This document shows positions 43,189 through 51,361 of a DNA stretch of 64,000 bases, one piece after another. A program made the translations under genes and the position numbers. The stretch is from Streptantibioticus ferralitis (GTDB taxonomy: Bacteria; Actinomycetota; Actinomycetes; Streptomycetales; Streptomycetaceae): assembly GCF_029223525.1 (NCBI RefSeq), contig NZ_JARHTQ010000007.1, forward strand, positions 62,001-126,000, given 5' to 3'. The notes under the pieces were generated by a model. It did not search any database. It worked only from the letters and a program-made list of their open reading frames with translations, and was not told the DNA's origin. The first letter of the stretch is position 1, and every line of letters starts with the position of its first letter.

Positions 43189-44514
43189 TCACCGCAGGGT
43201 GCCCGCGGCGATGGTGATGATGGCGCGGAGTTGGCTGAGGATGGCCATCCGGTTGTGTTCGAAGGCTGGATCGGTGATCGCACCGGTGTTGCCTGCCCCG
43301 AACTCCAGAACCGGGGTGTGGACATGGCCGCCCGGAACGTGGAGTGCCGCCGCGTCCCTGAGCCGGGTCGCGCGGTAGGCGATCTCGTTGGACAGGTAGT
43401 CACCTCCGCCGCCCGCTCGCGCGGTAGAGCCCGGCGTGGGTCCGTCGGGCCGGGTCACCGGTGTGCTCTGACCAGCCGGGAGTTCGGTGACCTCGGTGTG
43501 GTCGTACACCGGGAAGGGGCCGGTGTACGCCTGGACGATCCGCTGGTACGGCAGCGTGGTGACCGTCCACTGCGGCTGCTGGCGATGGCCGGGCACCCAG
43601 ACGGGCAGCGGGATCGTGCCCGTACGGGACAGGTTGTCGTTGTCGGGGAAGCCGCCGCGCCAGGCACCGTTCCACCGTTCCACGTCGAAGCGGCCGACCC
43701 GGCCCTGGCTGACGGTGACGAACATGTCGACCCGCCGCGGGCCGGGGGTGAAGTAGGGGAACAGCGTCCGTTCGACCGTACCGTCGGCGAAGTCATCCCA
43801 GCGGACCGGGAAGATGACGGTCTCGATCCGCACCGGACCGGCCGCGGTCCGCAGGGTCGTCCCGTCCAGCGCCAGCGCGTTGGCGCCCGAAGGGTTGCCG
43901 ATGCGGATGTCGGTGTCCAGGGTGAACGGATCGAAGCCGGTGACGATGACGCGCTTGACGCGGCTGCCCGCGGGCAGGTCGACCGAGTCCTCGCCGCGCG
44001 ACGACCGTTCCAACCGCCCGAGCAAAGCAGCCCGTTCGCGCTCGCCGAGCGGGAATCGCGGCTGCCACTGGCGCAGCGCCCGTGTCATGCCGAGTCGTGC
44101 CCAGTACAGCGGCCGGTCGTCGGACCTGTCGAGCCCTGCCTGCTGCCCGCCGTCCGCGGCGGACGGCCCACGGCCGTCGGCATGCTCTTCCGCCGGGCCG
44201 CGTCCCTGCGCCCGGTCGACCGCGGCCCGCCACAGCTGCCGGCCGCTCTCGGTGACGACGCGCCGGGCCCGCGCCGCAGTGTGGGCCGCGCACAACTCCC
44301 GTACGAACGCGGGGGCCTTGGCGCCGAAGCCACTACGGTGCAGTATCTCCTGAGGCACGGGCTTGGCCAGGCGCTGTTCCTCGACGGTGAGCGGAGCCGA
44401 GGTGTTCACGCAGGCCGGGGCCGCGTGCGCGGCCGGGGCGCCGAGCACGGCGACGGGGGCGACCAGCGCCGCGGTGGCGAGCAGCGTGCCCGTGCGGGTT
44501 CTCAACCGATTCAT
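43189..44514 (-). CDS. Secreted pyroglutamyl-peptidase-like (C15) protein
   Basis: 441 residues. A signal peptide (NRLRTRTGTLLATAALVAPVAVLGAPAAHA) directs export. After a long N-terminal region (to ~165) the C15 fold begins: VIVTGFDPF (residue ~175), GNPSGANALALDG, PVRWDD, then GGGGDYLSNEIAYR and GHVHTPV. In cytoplasmic pyroglutamyl peptidase the second site is (T/S)YVCN with the catalytic Cys; here the aligned residue is Ser (YLSN). His is kept. So it is a Ser variant or an inactive relative. Export is also unusual for the family. GGAGGGG precedes the ATG at 44514. Confidence 0.82.
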   Translation of the reverse strand: MNRLRTRTGTLLATAALVAPVAVLGAPAAHAAPACVNTSAPLTVEEQRLAKPVPQEILHRSGFGAKAPAFVRELCAAHTAARARRVVTESGRQLWRAAVDRAQGRGPAEEHADGRGPSAADGGQQAGLDRSDDRPLYWARLGMTRALRQWQPRFPLGERERAALLGRLERSSRGEDSVDLPAGSRVKRVIVTGFDPFTLDTDIRIGNPSGANALALDGTTLRTAAGPVRIETVIFPVRWDDFADGTVERTLFPYFTPGPRRVDMFVTVSQGRVGRFDVERWNGAWRGGFPDNDNLSRTGTIPLPVWVPGHRQQPQWTVTTLPYQRIVQAYTGPFPVYDHTEVTELPAGQSTPVTRPDGPTPGSTARAGGGGDYLSNEIAYRATRLRDAAALHVPGGHVHTPVLEFGAGNTGAITDPAFEHNRMAILSQLRAIITIAAGTLR

Positions 44515-44661
44515 GCAGGCCCCTCCGACTTGGCGGTTTCATGCCAAGACTGTCAGTGGGTCGCTCGCGGTGGCCAGAGCGCGTTCGACCGCCCGTACAC
44601 CCGACGAGGCGGCTACCCCTCGACAGAACGGCCTCATACCACCCAACTCGTCCGCACCGCC

Positions 44662-44673
44662 TAAAATGGGAGC
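44662..44673 (+). promoter_or_regulatory. -10 box of a leaderless polX transcript
   Basis: TAAAAT (44662-44667) lies 6 nt before the ATG at 44674, placing the transcription start at the start codon. No ribosome site has usable spacing. A clear -35 box is not seen. Confidence 0.4.
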
Positions 44674-46413
44674 ATGGTGCGGCCCAACGAGGAGGTCGCG
44701 GCGCTTCTCCAGGAGTACGCCGACCTCCTGTCCGTCACCGGTGGCGACGCCTTCAAGGCCCGCGCCTACGAGAAGGCGGCCCGCGCGGTGGGCGGGTACC
44801 ACGCTGATGTCTCCCGGCTGGACGCCAGACAACTGCGCGAGATTCCCGGCGTCGGCGCCTCCATCGCCGAGAAGGTCGCCGAATACTTCCGCAGCGGGCA
44901 CATCCCGGCACTCGAGGAACGACGCTCCCGAATTCCCGCGAGCGTCCGCGAGCTGATCCGGATCCCCACCCTCGGACCCAAGAAAGCCATGGCGCTCTAC
45001 GAGGACCTGCACATCGCCTCGGTCGACGAGCTGGCCGAGGCCATCCGCACCGAAAGACTGCGCGGTCTGAAGGGTTTCGGCCCGAAGACCGAGGAGAACC
45101 TGCTGCACGGCATCGGTCTGCTACGACAGGCGGGCGACCGGATCCTGCTCAACACCGCCGTGCAGACGGCCGAGGACGTGCTCGCCAGACTCTCCGCGAT
45201 CACCGGGGGTGTCCGCTGCACCTACGCGGGCTCCCTGCGCCGGATGCGCGAGACCGTCGGGGACATCGACATCCTCGTCGCGGCCAAGGACTCGGCACCC
45301 TTCATGGACGCCTTCGTCAGCCTGCCCTACACCGCCGACGTCATCGCGCACGGCGGCACCAAGAGCTCGATCCGCACCGCGGAAGGCGTGCAGGTGGACC
45401 TGCGGGTGCTGCCACCCGAATCCTGGGGCGCGGGTCTGCTCTACTTCACCGGATCGAAGGCGCACAACATCCGCCTGCGGACGATCGCGGTACGCCAGGG
45501 CCTGAAGCTCTCCGAATACGGCCTGTTCGAAGCCGAGAGCGGGAAGCTGATCGTCTCGCGGAGCGAGGAGGAGGTGTACGCGCGGCTCGGTCTGCCGTGG
45601 ATCCCGCCGACGCTGCGCGAGGACCGGGGGGAGATCGCCGCCGCACTGGACGGCACGCTTCCCGACCCGGTGGCCGAGGCGGAACTCCGCGGTGATCTGC
45701 ACACCCACACTGACCTCACCGACGGCCTCGCCCCCCTTGAGGAGATGGTGGCCGCCGCGGCGGAACGCGGCTACGCGTACTACGCGGTCACCGACCACGC
45801 CCCCGACCTCTACATGCAACGGATGACCGATGAGAAGGCGCTCGCCCAACGCGAGCTGGTGCGCCAACTCGACGGGAAACACCGCAAGTTGCGGGTGCTG
45901 CACGGTACCGAGCTGAACATCGGGCGCACCGGCGACGTCGACTGGCCCGCCGACTTCCTGGCGGGCTTCGACCTGTGCGTGGCCTCCGTCCACTCGTACT
46001 TCCAGCAGAGCCGCGAGGCCCAGACCCGGCGCCTGATCCGGGCCTGTGAGAACCCGTACGTCAACGTCATCGGCCATCCGACGGCCCGTCACATCGGCAA
46101 ACGCCCGCCCATCGACGTGGACCTCGACGCGGTGTTCGCGGCCTGCGGCCGCACGGGCACCGCGATGGAGGTGAACGGCCAGCCCGAACGACTCGACCTG
46201 CGCGACGAGGACATCATGCTGGCCAGGCGCTACGGCGTGAAGTTCGCCCTCGACAGCGACGCCCACACCCCGATCCACCTGCCCTATCTGCGCTATGCGA
46301 CAGGCACCGCACAGCGTGGCTGGCTGACCGCGGACGACGTGATCAACACCTGGCCGCTGCGGCGGTTGAAGAGCTTCCTGCGCAAGGGGCACGGGGGAGC
46401 GGCGGCGGCGTGA
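44674..46413 (+). CDS. polX: PolX: family X DNA polymerase with PHP 3'-5' exonuclease
   Basis: 579 residues. Residues 1-75 form the 8-kDa-like helical domain, followed by helix-hairpin-helix repeats (IPGVGASIAEKV, IPTLGPKKAMALY, LKGFGPKTEENLL), the polymerase palm with YAGSLRRMRETVGDIDILVAA (metal Asp pair) and VQVDLRVL (third Asp), and from about 335 a PHP domain with DLHTHTDLTDG, VTDHAPD, HGTELNIG, VASVHSYF, VIGHPTARH and SDAHTP. It fills gaps in base excision repair. Length is normal for bacterial PolX. Probably leaderless. Confidence 0.96.
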   Translation: MVRPNEEVAALLQEYADLLSVTGGDAFKARAYEKAARAVGGYHADVSRLDARQLREIPGVGASIAEKVAEYFRSGHIPALEERRSRIPASVRELIRIPTLGPKKAMALYEDLHIASVDELAEAIRTERLRGLKGFGPKTEENLLHGIGLLRQAGDRILLNTAVQTAEDVLARLSAITGGVRCTYAGSLRRMRETVGDIDILVAAKDSAPFMDAFVSLPYTADVIAHGGTKSSIRTAEGVQVDLRVLPPESWGAGLLYFTGSKAHNIRLRTIAVRQGLKLSEYGLFEAESGKLIVSRSEEEVYARLGLPWIPPTLREDRGEIAAALDGTLPDPVAEAELRGDLHTHTDLTDGLAPLEEMVAAAAERGYAYYAVTDHAPDLYMQRMTDEKALAQRELVRQLDGKHRKLRVLHGTELNIGRTGDVDWPADFLAGFDLCVASVHSYFQQSREAQTRRLIRACENPYVNVIGHPTARHIGKRPPIDVDLDAVFAACGRTGTAMEVNGQPERLDLRDEDIMLARRYGVKFALDSDAHTPIHLPYLRYATGTAQRGWLTADDVINTWPLRRLKSFLRKGHGGAAAA

Positions 46414-46555
46414 GCCGTGCACCGGCCATGGCGGCCGGCGGACCGGTGACCTCATGTACGGGATTCCGGCGGTGCGGCCGGGGCGCCGCACCGCCGTGCG
46501 ACCGGTGCCTCGTAGGCTTCCCTCGTTGGAGCGGGTGCCGGGAAGGAACGTCATT

Positions 46556-47644
46556 GTGCTGCGGGTACTGATGGGCATCGCCGGTGCCGTGGTCGTGCTT
46601 GGGATCTTCTCCTCGGTGCTGCGCACACTGGTGATCCCCCGGCCGACGCGTTCCAGCTTCACCCGGATCGTCCAGCGCGCCGTGCAACGGCCGGTCCAAC
46701 TGCTGGCCGACCAGATGGAAAGCGCGGAGGCCAAGGACCGGGCACTCGCCCCCGTGGCGCCGCTGGCCATCGTCATCACGCTGATCAGCTGGCTGGCGTC
46801 CTTCATGGTCGGCTATGCGCTGCTGGAGGCGGCGGTGAGCGGACTCAGCGTCAGCGACGCGCTGGTCGAGTCCGGTTCGTCACTGTTCACCCTTGGCTTC
46901 GCCAGCGGGACCCGGGCGACGTTGAACGCCATCGACTTCTGTGCCGCCGCCACCGGGCCCATCGTGATCGGCCTGCAGGTCGGCTATCTGCCCGCCCTCT
47001 ACACCGCCTATCAGCGTCGCGAGACCGAGGTCACCCTGCTGGAGGCGCGCGCCGGGAGCCCGCCCTGGGGGCCGGAGATCCTCGCCCGGTACGCACAGGT
47101 CGAGCTGCTGGACAGCCTCACCGACCTCTTCCGCAGCTGGGAGCGGTGGAGCGCCGGGCTGAGCGAGAGCCACACCACCTACCCGGTGCTGATCAACTTC
47201 CGGTCCACCAAGCCGGTCCGCAACTGGCTGATCGCCCTGCTCGCGGTGATGGACGCCGCGGCGCTGCGGCTGGCCTTCAACCCCTCCCAGCCGGGAGCCG
47301 ACGTTCGGATGGCGCTTCGGGCGGGCTTCGTCTGCCTGCGCGACATCGCCGACAGCCGCGGCATTCCTTACGACTACGATCCCCATCCGGACGACGTGCT
47401 GGAGCTCACCTACGAGGACTTCCTCAAGGGCGTGGCGCGGATGGCCGAGCAGGGGTATCCGATGGAGCGCACACCGCAGGAGGCGTGGCCGCACTTCCGC
47501 GGCTGGCGGGTCAACTACGAGGCGCTCACCTACCGGCTGGCACGTGACATCGACGCCGTCCCGGCCCCGTGGTCCGGGCCGCGCCGTACGTCGGTCACCA
47601 TCAGCACTCCGCTCACCCCGATCGACCGCCGCCCCGCGGGCTGA
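46556..47644 (+). CDS. Two-TM ion-channel-like membrane protein
   Basis: 362 residues. An N-terminal helix (LMGIAGAVVVLGIFSSVLRTLVIP), a second and third hydrophobic stretch (APLAIVITLISWLASFMVGYALLEAAV, LFTLGFASG region, GPIVIGLQVGYLPALYTAY) and a cytosolic C-terminal half of about 200 residues. The pore-like segment SSLFTLGFASG resembles potassium-channel loops (TxGFG-like). Members are usually annotated as hypothetical membrane or K-channel-like proteins. GTG at 46556 after GGGAAGGAA. Transport of ions is possible but unproven. Confidence 0.75.
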   Translation: MLRVLMGIAGAVVVLGIFSSVLRTLVIPRPTRSSFTRIVQRAVQRPVQLLADQMESAEAKDRALAPVAPLAIVITLISWLASFMVGYALLEAAVSGLSVSDALVESGSSLFTLGFASGTRATLNAIDFCAAATGPIVIGLQVGYLPALYTAYQRRETEVTLLEARAGSPPWGPEILARYAQVELLDSLTDLFRSWERWSAGLSESHTTYPVLINFRSTKPVRNWLIALLAVMDAAALRLAFNPSQPGADVRMALRAGFVCLRDIADSRGIPYDYDPHPDDVLELTYEDFLKGVARMAEQGYPMERTPQEAWPHFRGWRVNYEALTYRLARDIDAVPAPWSGPRRTSVTISTPLTPIDRRPAG

Positions 47645-47879
47645 CCCTCTCGGCCGCGCTCGCGGCGCCGTGCAGGACCGCGGTCACACGGGGGGAGTGC
47701 TCCGGGCCGGAGCACCCGTCTTCGATGTTCACCCGGATGGCCTACCTCTGATGGTCCATTCGGGGGCCGGGCGTTTCGATGGATCCGCAGGTGGGCTGGG
47801 AAATGCCTGCGCGGGGCCGCCCGGCTCTGCCCGTGCCGGGGCCCGTCGCCCCACTGCGACATGAGCCAGGGAGAGGCCG

Positions 47880-48122
47880 ATGTACGAGATGCGCGCCGAA
47901 TTCGACCCCGATGTGACCGGTAGCGTCGAGAATGCCACTAACAGCTTGGCACTGCTGTGGCATGTCATCGCTAAGGACGACAGTGGCATGGCTTTGTGTG
48001 GGCAGCAGCTTGTCCAGACGGTACACGCCGGACTGCTCGTGGGCGGCCATGCGTCGACGGAGCGCTGCTGCTCCCCGTGCCTGGCCGCCGTCCGCGCCAC
48101 GATGCAGGCCGAGGCCGTCTAG
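47880..48122 (+). CDS. Small Cys-containing conserved protein
   Basis: 80 residues: SLALLWHVIAKDDSGMALCGQQL then ERCCSPCLAAVRATM. The four Cys may bind zinc. Similar short proteins recur in streptomycetes without known role. GGGAGAGG precedes the ATG. Preceded by 235 bp with no gene and followed by a hairpin. Confidence 0.65.
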   Translation: MYEMRAEFDPDVTGSVENATNSLALLWHVIAKDDSGMALCGQQLVQTVHAGLLVGGHASTERCCSPCLAAVRATMQAEAV

Positions 48123-48445
48123 GGGTGCCCGGCCAGTGTGTCGGATGCGCTGGCGGCAGCCAGCAGCCGCGCCCGCCGGTAGGCGCGGGCACCGCTGACA
48201 CGAGCACCCGAATCCGCTGCACCAGGGCAGCACCGGTATCCCGGTGCTGCCCATCTCCATGCCCGGATCCGCACCCGGACGTCGAGCACGTCCGTCGAAG
48301 TCCGAACAGGGTGAGCCGCCAGCCAGGTGAAGCACCCACGGAGTCGGCGCCGCATCCAGGGGCGTCCGATGGGCACAGGAAGCCGTACCCAGACGGCCTT
48401 GGGCGCGTCGGGCCGCGAGCGTTCAACTGGACCGGCCGATGACCG
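48123..48445. other. Spacer with a hairpin, no gene recognised
   Basis: Frames on both strands have no family signal. The only structure is the hairpin at 48225-48252. Right of it the sequence leads into the hemerythrin fragment and may hold decayed coding sequence. Confidence 0.45.
48225..48252. terminator. Hairpin terminator
   Basis: A perfect 12-bp inverted repeat, GGGCAGCACCGG (48225-48236) and its complement (48241-48252), with a 4-nt loop, about 100 nt after the small Cys protein gene. Confidence 0.7.
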
Positions 48446-48739
48446 ATGGAGCCGTCGGCGAGGTGGTCGAGTCGCGGTCGGCCGGTTTTGCGGGACGCCC
48501 TCAACCGGCTCCGCGACGAGCATCAGACAGTCACGCGCATCCAGGGCGAGCTGCTCGCCCTGCTGGCTGACATCGGCACCGCCGGCCCCGGTCGCTTCCG
48601 CAGCGAACTGGACCGGATGTCGCGGGAACTGACAGCGCACCTCGACTACGAGGAGGCGTCGCTGCTCCCCGTACTGACCGAGATCCCGTTTCCCCCCACT
48701 CCGCCGGCACCCGAGGCGGCCGTGAGCGCCGGCGCCTGA
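48446..48739 (+). pseudogene. C-terminal half of a hemerythrin-like protein
   Basis: 97 codons: LRDEHQTVTRIQGELLALLADIG, RFRSELDRMSRELTAHLDYEEASLLPVL. The late HxxxE pair (HLDYEE) is typical of hemerythrin helices, but the first two helices with the other His ligands are absent and the ATG at 48446 has no ribosome site. I read it as a fragment of a roughly 200-residue gene. Confidence 0.65.
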
Positions 48740-48756
48740 CTGGCGGGACGCAGGAA

Positions 48757-48822
48757 GGGCCTGTCCGGTGGATCTTGACCACCGGATGGTGGTGGTTCGA
48801 CCAAGATCCACCGGACAGACCC
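48757..48822. repeat. Long palindrome, terminator or mobile repeat
   Basis: CTGTCCGGTGGATCTTG (48761-48777) is exactly inverted at 48802-48818; GGG/CCC extend it by three pairs beyond one mismatch, and an inner dyad ACCACC-GGAT-GGTGGT (48778-48793) sits in the loop. It separates convergent genes, so it can act as a terminator, but the arm length and nested dyad also fit a small palindromic element. Confidence 0.75.
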
Positions 48823-48856
48823 TAACCGAGGCCTGGCCGCTCAGGGTGAGGAGGCA

Positions 48857-50392
48857 TCAGATGCCTTCCAACTCCGCTTCGAGCGCGGCGCGTTCCTCTG
48901 GCGTTCCGTGGACCTTCGGCCCGGTGAACCAGCGACGGGCCGACACCAGCCACCACACTCCGGCGAAGCCGAGGACGATCAGTACCGCGACGGGCGTGTA
49001 GTTGAAGTTGGCGGCCGTGATCGGGCTGGTGGTGGGCAACATGAACAGCACCGTGATCAACGCGGTCCAGGCGACCGCCACCACCCCGATGGGCTTGCTC
49101 CACCTGCCCAGATGCCAGGGGCCGCGCTGGAACGCGTCGCCCTGGCGCAGCCTCAGGAACACGGGGATCACGTACGCGATGTACAGGCCGATCACGGAAA
49201 CCGAGGTGACGGCGGCGTAGGCGGTGGCGTTCCACAAGTAGGGCAGGCCCAGCAGGAACGCTCCACCGGCGGCCAGCCACACCGCGTTGGTCGGGGTGCA
49301 GGTCCGCTCGTTCAGCCGGTGCCACAGGCGTGCACCCGGCAGCGCGCCGTCCCGGGAAAAGGCGTAGATCATCCGCGAGTTGGCGGTGACCGAGGCCATG
49401 CCGCAGAAGAACTGGGCGCCGATCGCGATGACCAGGAGCAGTTTGGCGCCGGTCACACCTACGGCGTCGATGAAGATCTGCGCGGGAGGCACTCCGGTGG
49501 CGCTGTTCAACGCACCGCTGTAGTCACGGATGGCGAAGGTGATGCCGAGCAGCAGCACCCATCCGGCGGCCAGCGAGACCAGGATGGACATCACGATGCC
49601 GCGCGGGCCCGAGCGGGACGCGTCATGGGTCTCCTCGGTCATGTGCGCCGAGGCGTCGTAGCCGGTGAACGTGTACTGGGCGAGCAGCAGGCCCAGCAGG
49701 CCGACGTAGACGGGACTGTGGAAGCCGGTGTTGTTGACGAACTTGGTGAAGACGAACTCCGCCGACGCGTGATGGGTAGGCAGCAGGACCAGCGCGCCGA
49801 CGATGATCAGCACGCCGAGCAGATGCCACCACACACTGACGTTGTTGAAGATCGACACCACTTTGACGCCGAAGGTGTTCAGCAGGCCGTGTATCGCCAG
49901 GATCACGCCGAACAGCGTGATGGTGTGAGCAGGTGTCGCGGCGAAGCCGAACTGCATCTCCAGCAGTGCGTTGGTGAAGAACGCGGCGCCGAAGTCGACT
50001 CCGGCGGTGACCGCCACCTGGCCGAGGAAGTTGAACCAGCCGGTGAACCATGACCACGCGGGACCGCGTCTGGGGGCGAGCATGGCGGCCCAGTAGTACA
50101 GACCACCCGCCGTCGGATAGCTGGAACACACCTCGGCCATGGCCAGTCCGACGAACAGCGTCATCAGCCCGACCAGCGGCCAGCCCCAACTGATCAGCGC
50201 GGGGCCACCGGTGGCCATGCCGAATCCGTACAACGTCAGACAGCCGGACAGGACCGAGATGATGGAGAAGGAGACCGCGAAGTTGGAGAAGGCCGACATC
50301 GAGCGGGCGAGTTCCTGGGTGTAGCCCAGTTCGTGTAGGCGTTGCTCGTCGGCCGAAAGCGTCTTGCCGGACGTGGATCGTTCGGAAGCCAC
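48857..50392 (-). CDS. APC-family amino acid/polyamine permease
   Basis: 511 residues with 12 predicted helices. The N-terminus LGYTQELARSMSAFSNFAVSFSIISVLSG and the segments SSYPTAGGLYYWAAMLAPRRGPAWSW, FTGYDASAHMTEETHDASRSGPRGI and VTANSRMIYAFSRDGALPG are those of the ACT/GABA-type permeases (amino acids, choline, ethanolamine-like substrates). GTG at 50392 after GGGAGG. The divergent-looking order is in fact tandem: the FadR-type regulator ends 183 bp upstream on the same strand, with an operator-like dyad between. Confidence 0.92.
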   Translation of the reverse strand: MASERSTSGKTLSADEQRLHELGYTQELARSMSAFSNFAVSFSIISVLSGCLTLYGFGMATGGPALISWGWPLVGLMTLFVGLAMAEVCSSYPTAGGLYYWAAMLAPRRGPAWSWFTGWFNFLGQVAVTAGVDFGAAFFTNALLEMQFGFAATPAHTITLFGVILAIHGLLNTFGVKVVSIFNNVSVWWHLLGVLIIVGALVLLPTHHASAEFVFTKFVNNTGFHSPVYVGLLGLLLAQYTFTGYDASAHMTEETHDASRSGPRGIVMSILVSLAAGWVLLLGITFAIRDYSGALNSATGVPPAQIFIDAVGVTGAKLLLVIAIGAQFFCGMASVTANSRMIYAFSRDGALPGARLWHRLNERTCTPTNAVWLAAGGAFLLGLPYLWNATAYAAVTSVSVIGLYIAYVIPVFLRLRQGDAFQRGPWHLGRWSKPIGVVAVAWTALITVLFMLPTTSPITAANFNYTPVAVLIVLGFAGVWWLVSARRWFTGPKVHGTPEERAALEAELEGI

Positions 50393-50486
50393 GGGCGCCT
50401 CCCGGAAGGCGTGATGAGGGTTGGGACGGGGGCGCGCGTCCGCGCTGACGGCGCATCTCCCGGGTCGTGAGGGGGGTCGACTCGTT

Positions 50487-50510
50487 CAATGGATTAAAAT
50501 CAGTCCATTG
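50487..50510. promoter_or_regulatory. Operator-like dyad before the permease gene
   Basis: CAATGGA (50487-50493) and TCCATTG (50504-50510) are a perfect dyad around a 10-bp A/T-rich core, about 95 bp before the permease start. GntR/FadR repressors bind such short dyads, and the regulator gene lies next to it. Confidence 0.5.
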
Positions 50511-50574
50511 GGATGGGGGGAATCTGCCACTCCAGGCGACCGACGTCAAGGGTTCTTCACTGCTCGGTTGGCGA

Positions 50575-51321
50575 TCAGCCGAGGAAGGCGCGGAGCAGGG
50601 ACGCGGTCCCCGCCAGGTGTTCCTCCGTCGCCCGGCGGGCGCCTTCCGGGTCGCCCTTCAAGATCGCCTCGGCCATGGCGCGGTGCTGCGCCGTGGCGTG
50701 CTCGATGTTGCGATCGAGGACCGGGATCGCGTTGAGCAGGTCGTTCAGCCGCATCCGGGCGTCGGCGATGCTGGCGGCCAGCGAGTCCGAACCGGTCAGC
50801 TCCGCGATGGCCAGATGGAACCGGGAGTCGGCCGACCGGTACTCCACCGGCGACGCGCTCTCCAACTCCAGCAGGCGGGTGCGCAGGTACGCGCGCTGTT
50901 CGTCGGTCAACCGCCGCTCGGCGGCCCGCTCGGCGGCGCCGACCTCCAGCACCAGGCGGTAGGTCAACGCGTCGGTCAGCTGGCCGCCCATGTCTTCGGC
51001 GACCCGTCGTAGATCGTCCGGGCCGGGAGCCGCGACCTGGTAGGTCACGAAGGTGCCGCCGTAGCGACCGCGGCGCGACTCCACGTACCCGGCCTGTTGC
51101 AGCGAGCGCATGGCCTCCCTGAGGGTGACCCGGCTGATGTTCAGCCGGGTCGCCAGGTCCCGCTCCGAAGGCAGCCGATCACCGTAGGAGAACACCCCCA
51201 GCTTGATCGCCTGCAGGATCCGCTCGACCGTCTCCTCGAACGCGTTGCCGGTCCGGACAGGGCGGAAGATCGCGCCGCCTGCCCAATCTATCCGGCCATG
51301 CCGGTCGAGCCCTTCACGCAT
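50575..51321 (-). CDS. FadR-subfamily GntR regulator
   Basis: 248 residues. Winged helix at residues 25-95 (ETVERILQAIKLGVFSYGDRLPSERDLATRLNISRVTLREAMRSLQQAGYVESRRGRYGGTFV) and a helical FCD effector domain with metal-site residues in DSRFHLAIAELTGS, QHRAMAEAI and the late EEHLAG. The ligand is probably an amino acid or organic acid handled by the permease that follows. Start ATG at 51321. A longer frame exists but is unsupported. Confidence 0.92.
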   Translation of the reverse strand: MREGLDRHGRIDWAGGAIFRPVRTGNAFEETVERILQAIKLGVFSYGDRLPSERDLATRLNISRVTLREAMRSLQQAGYVESRRGRYGGTFVTYQVAAPGPDDLRRVAEDMGGQLTDALTYRLVLEVGAAERAAERRLTDEQRAYLRTRLLELESASPVEYRSADSRFHLAIAELTGSDSLAASIADARMRLNDLLNAIPVLDRNIEHATAQHRAMAEAILKGDPEGARRATEEHLAGTASLLRAFLG

Positions 51322-51361
51322 CGGGATCACCCTATCCGTCGGCAGGGTGTCCGCGACGGGG

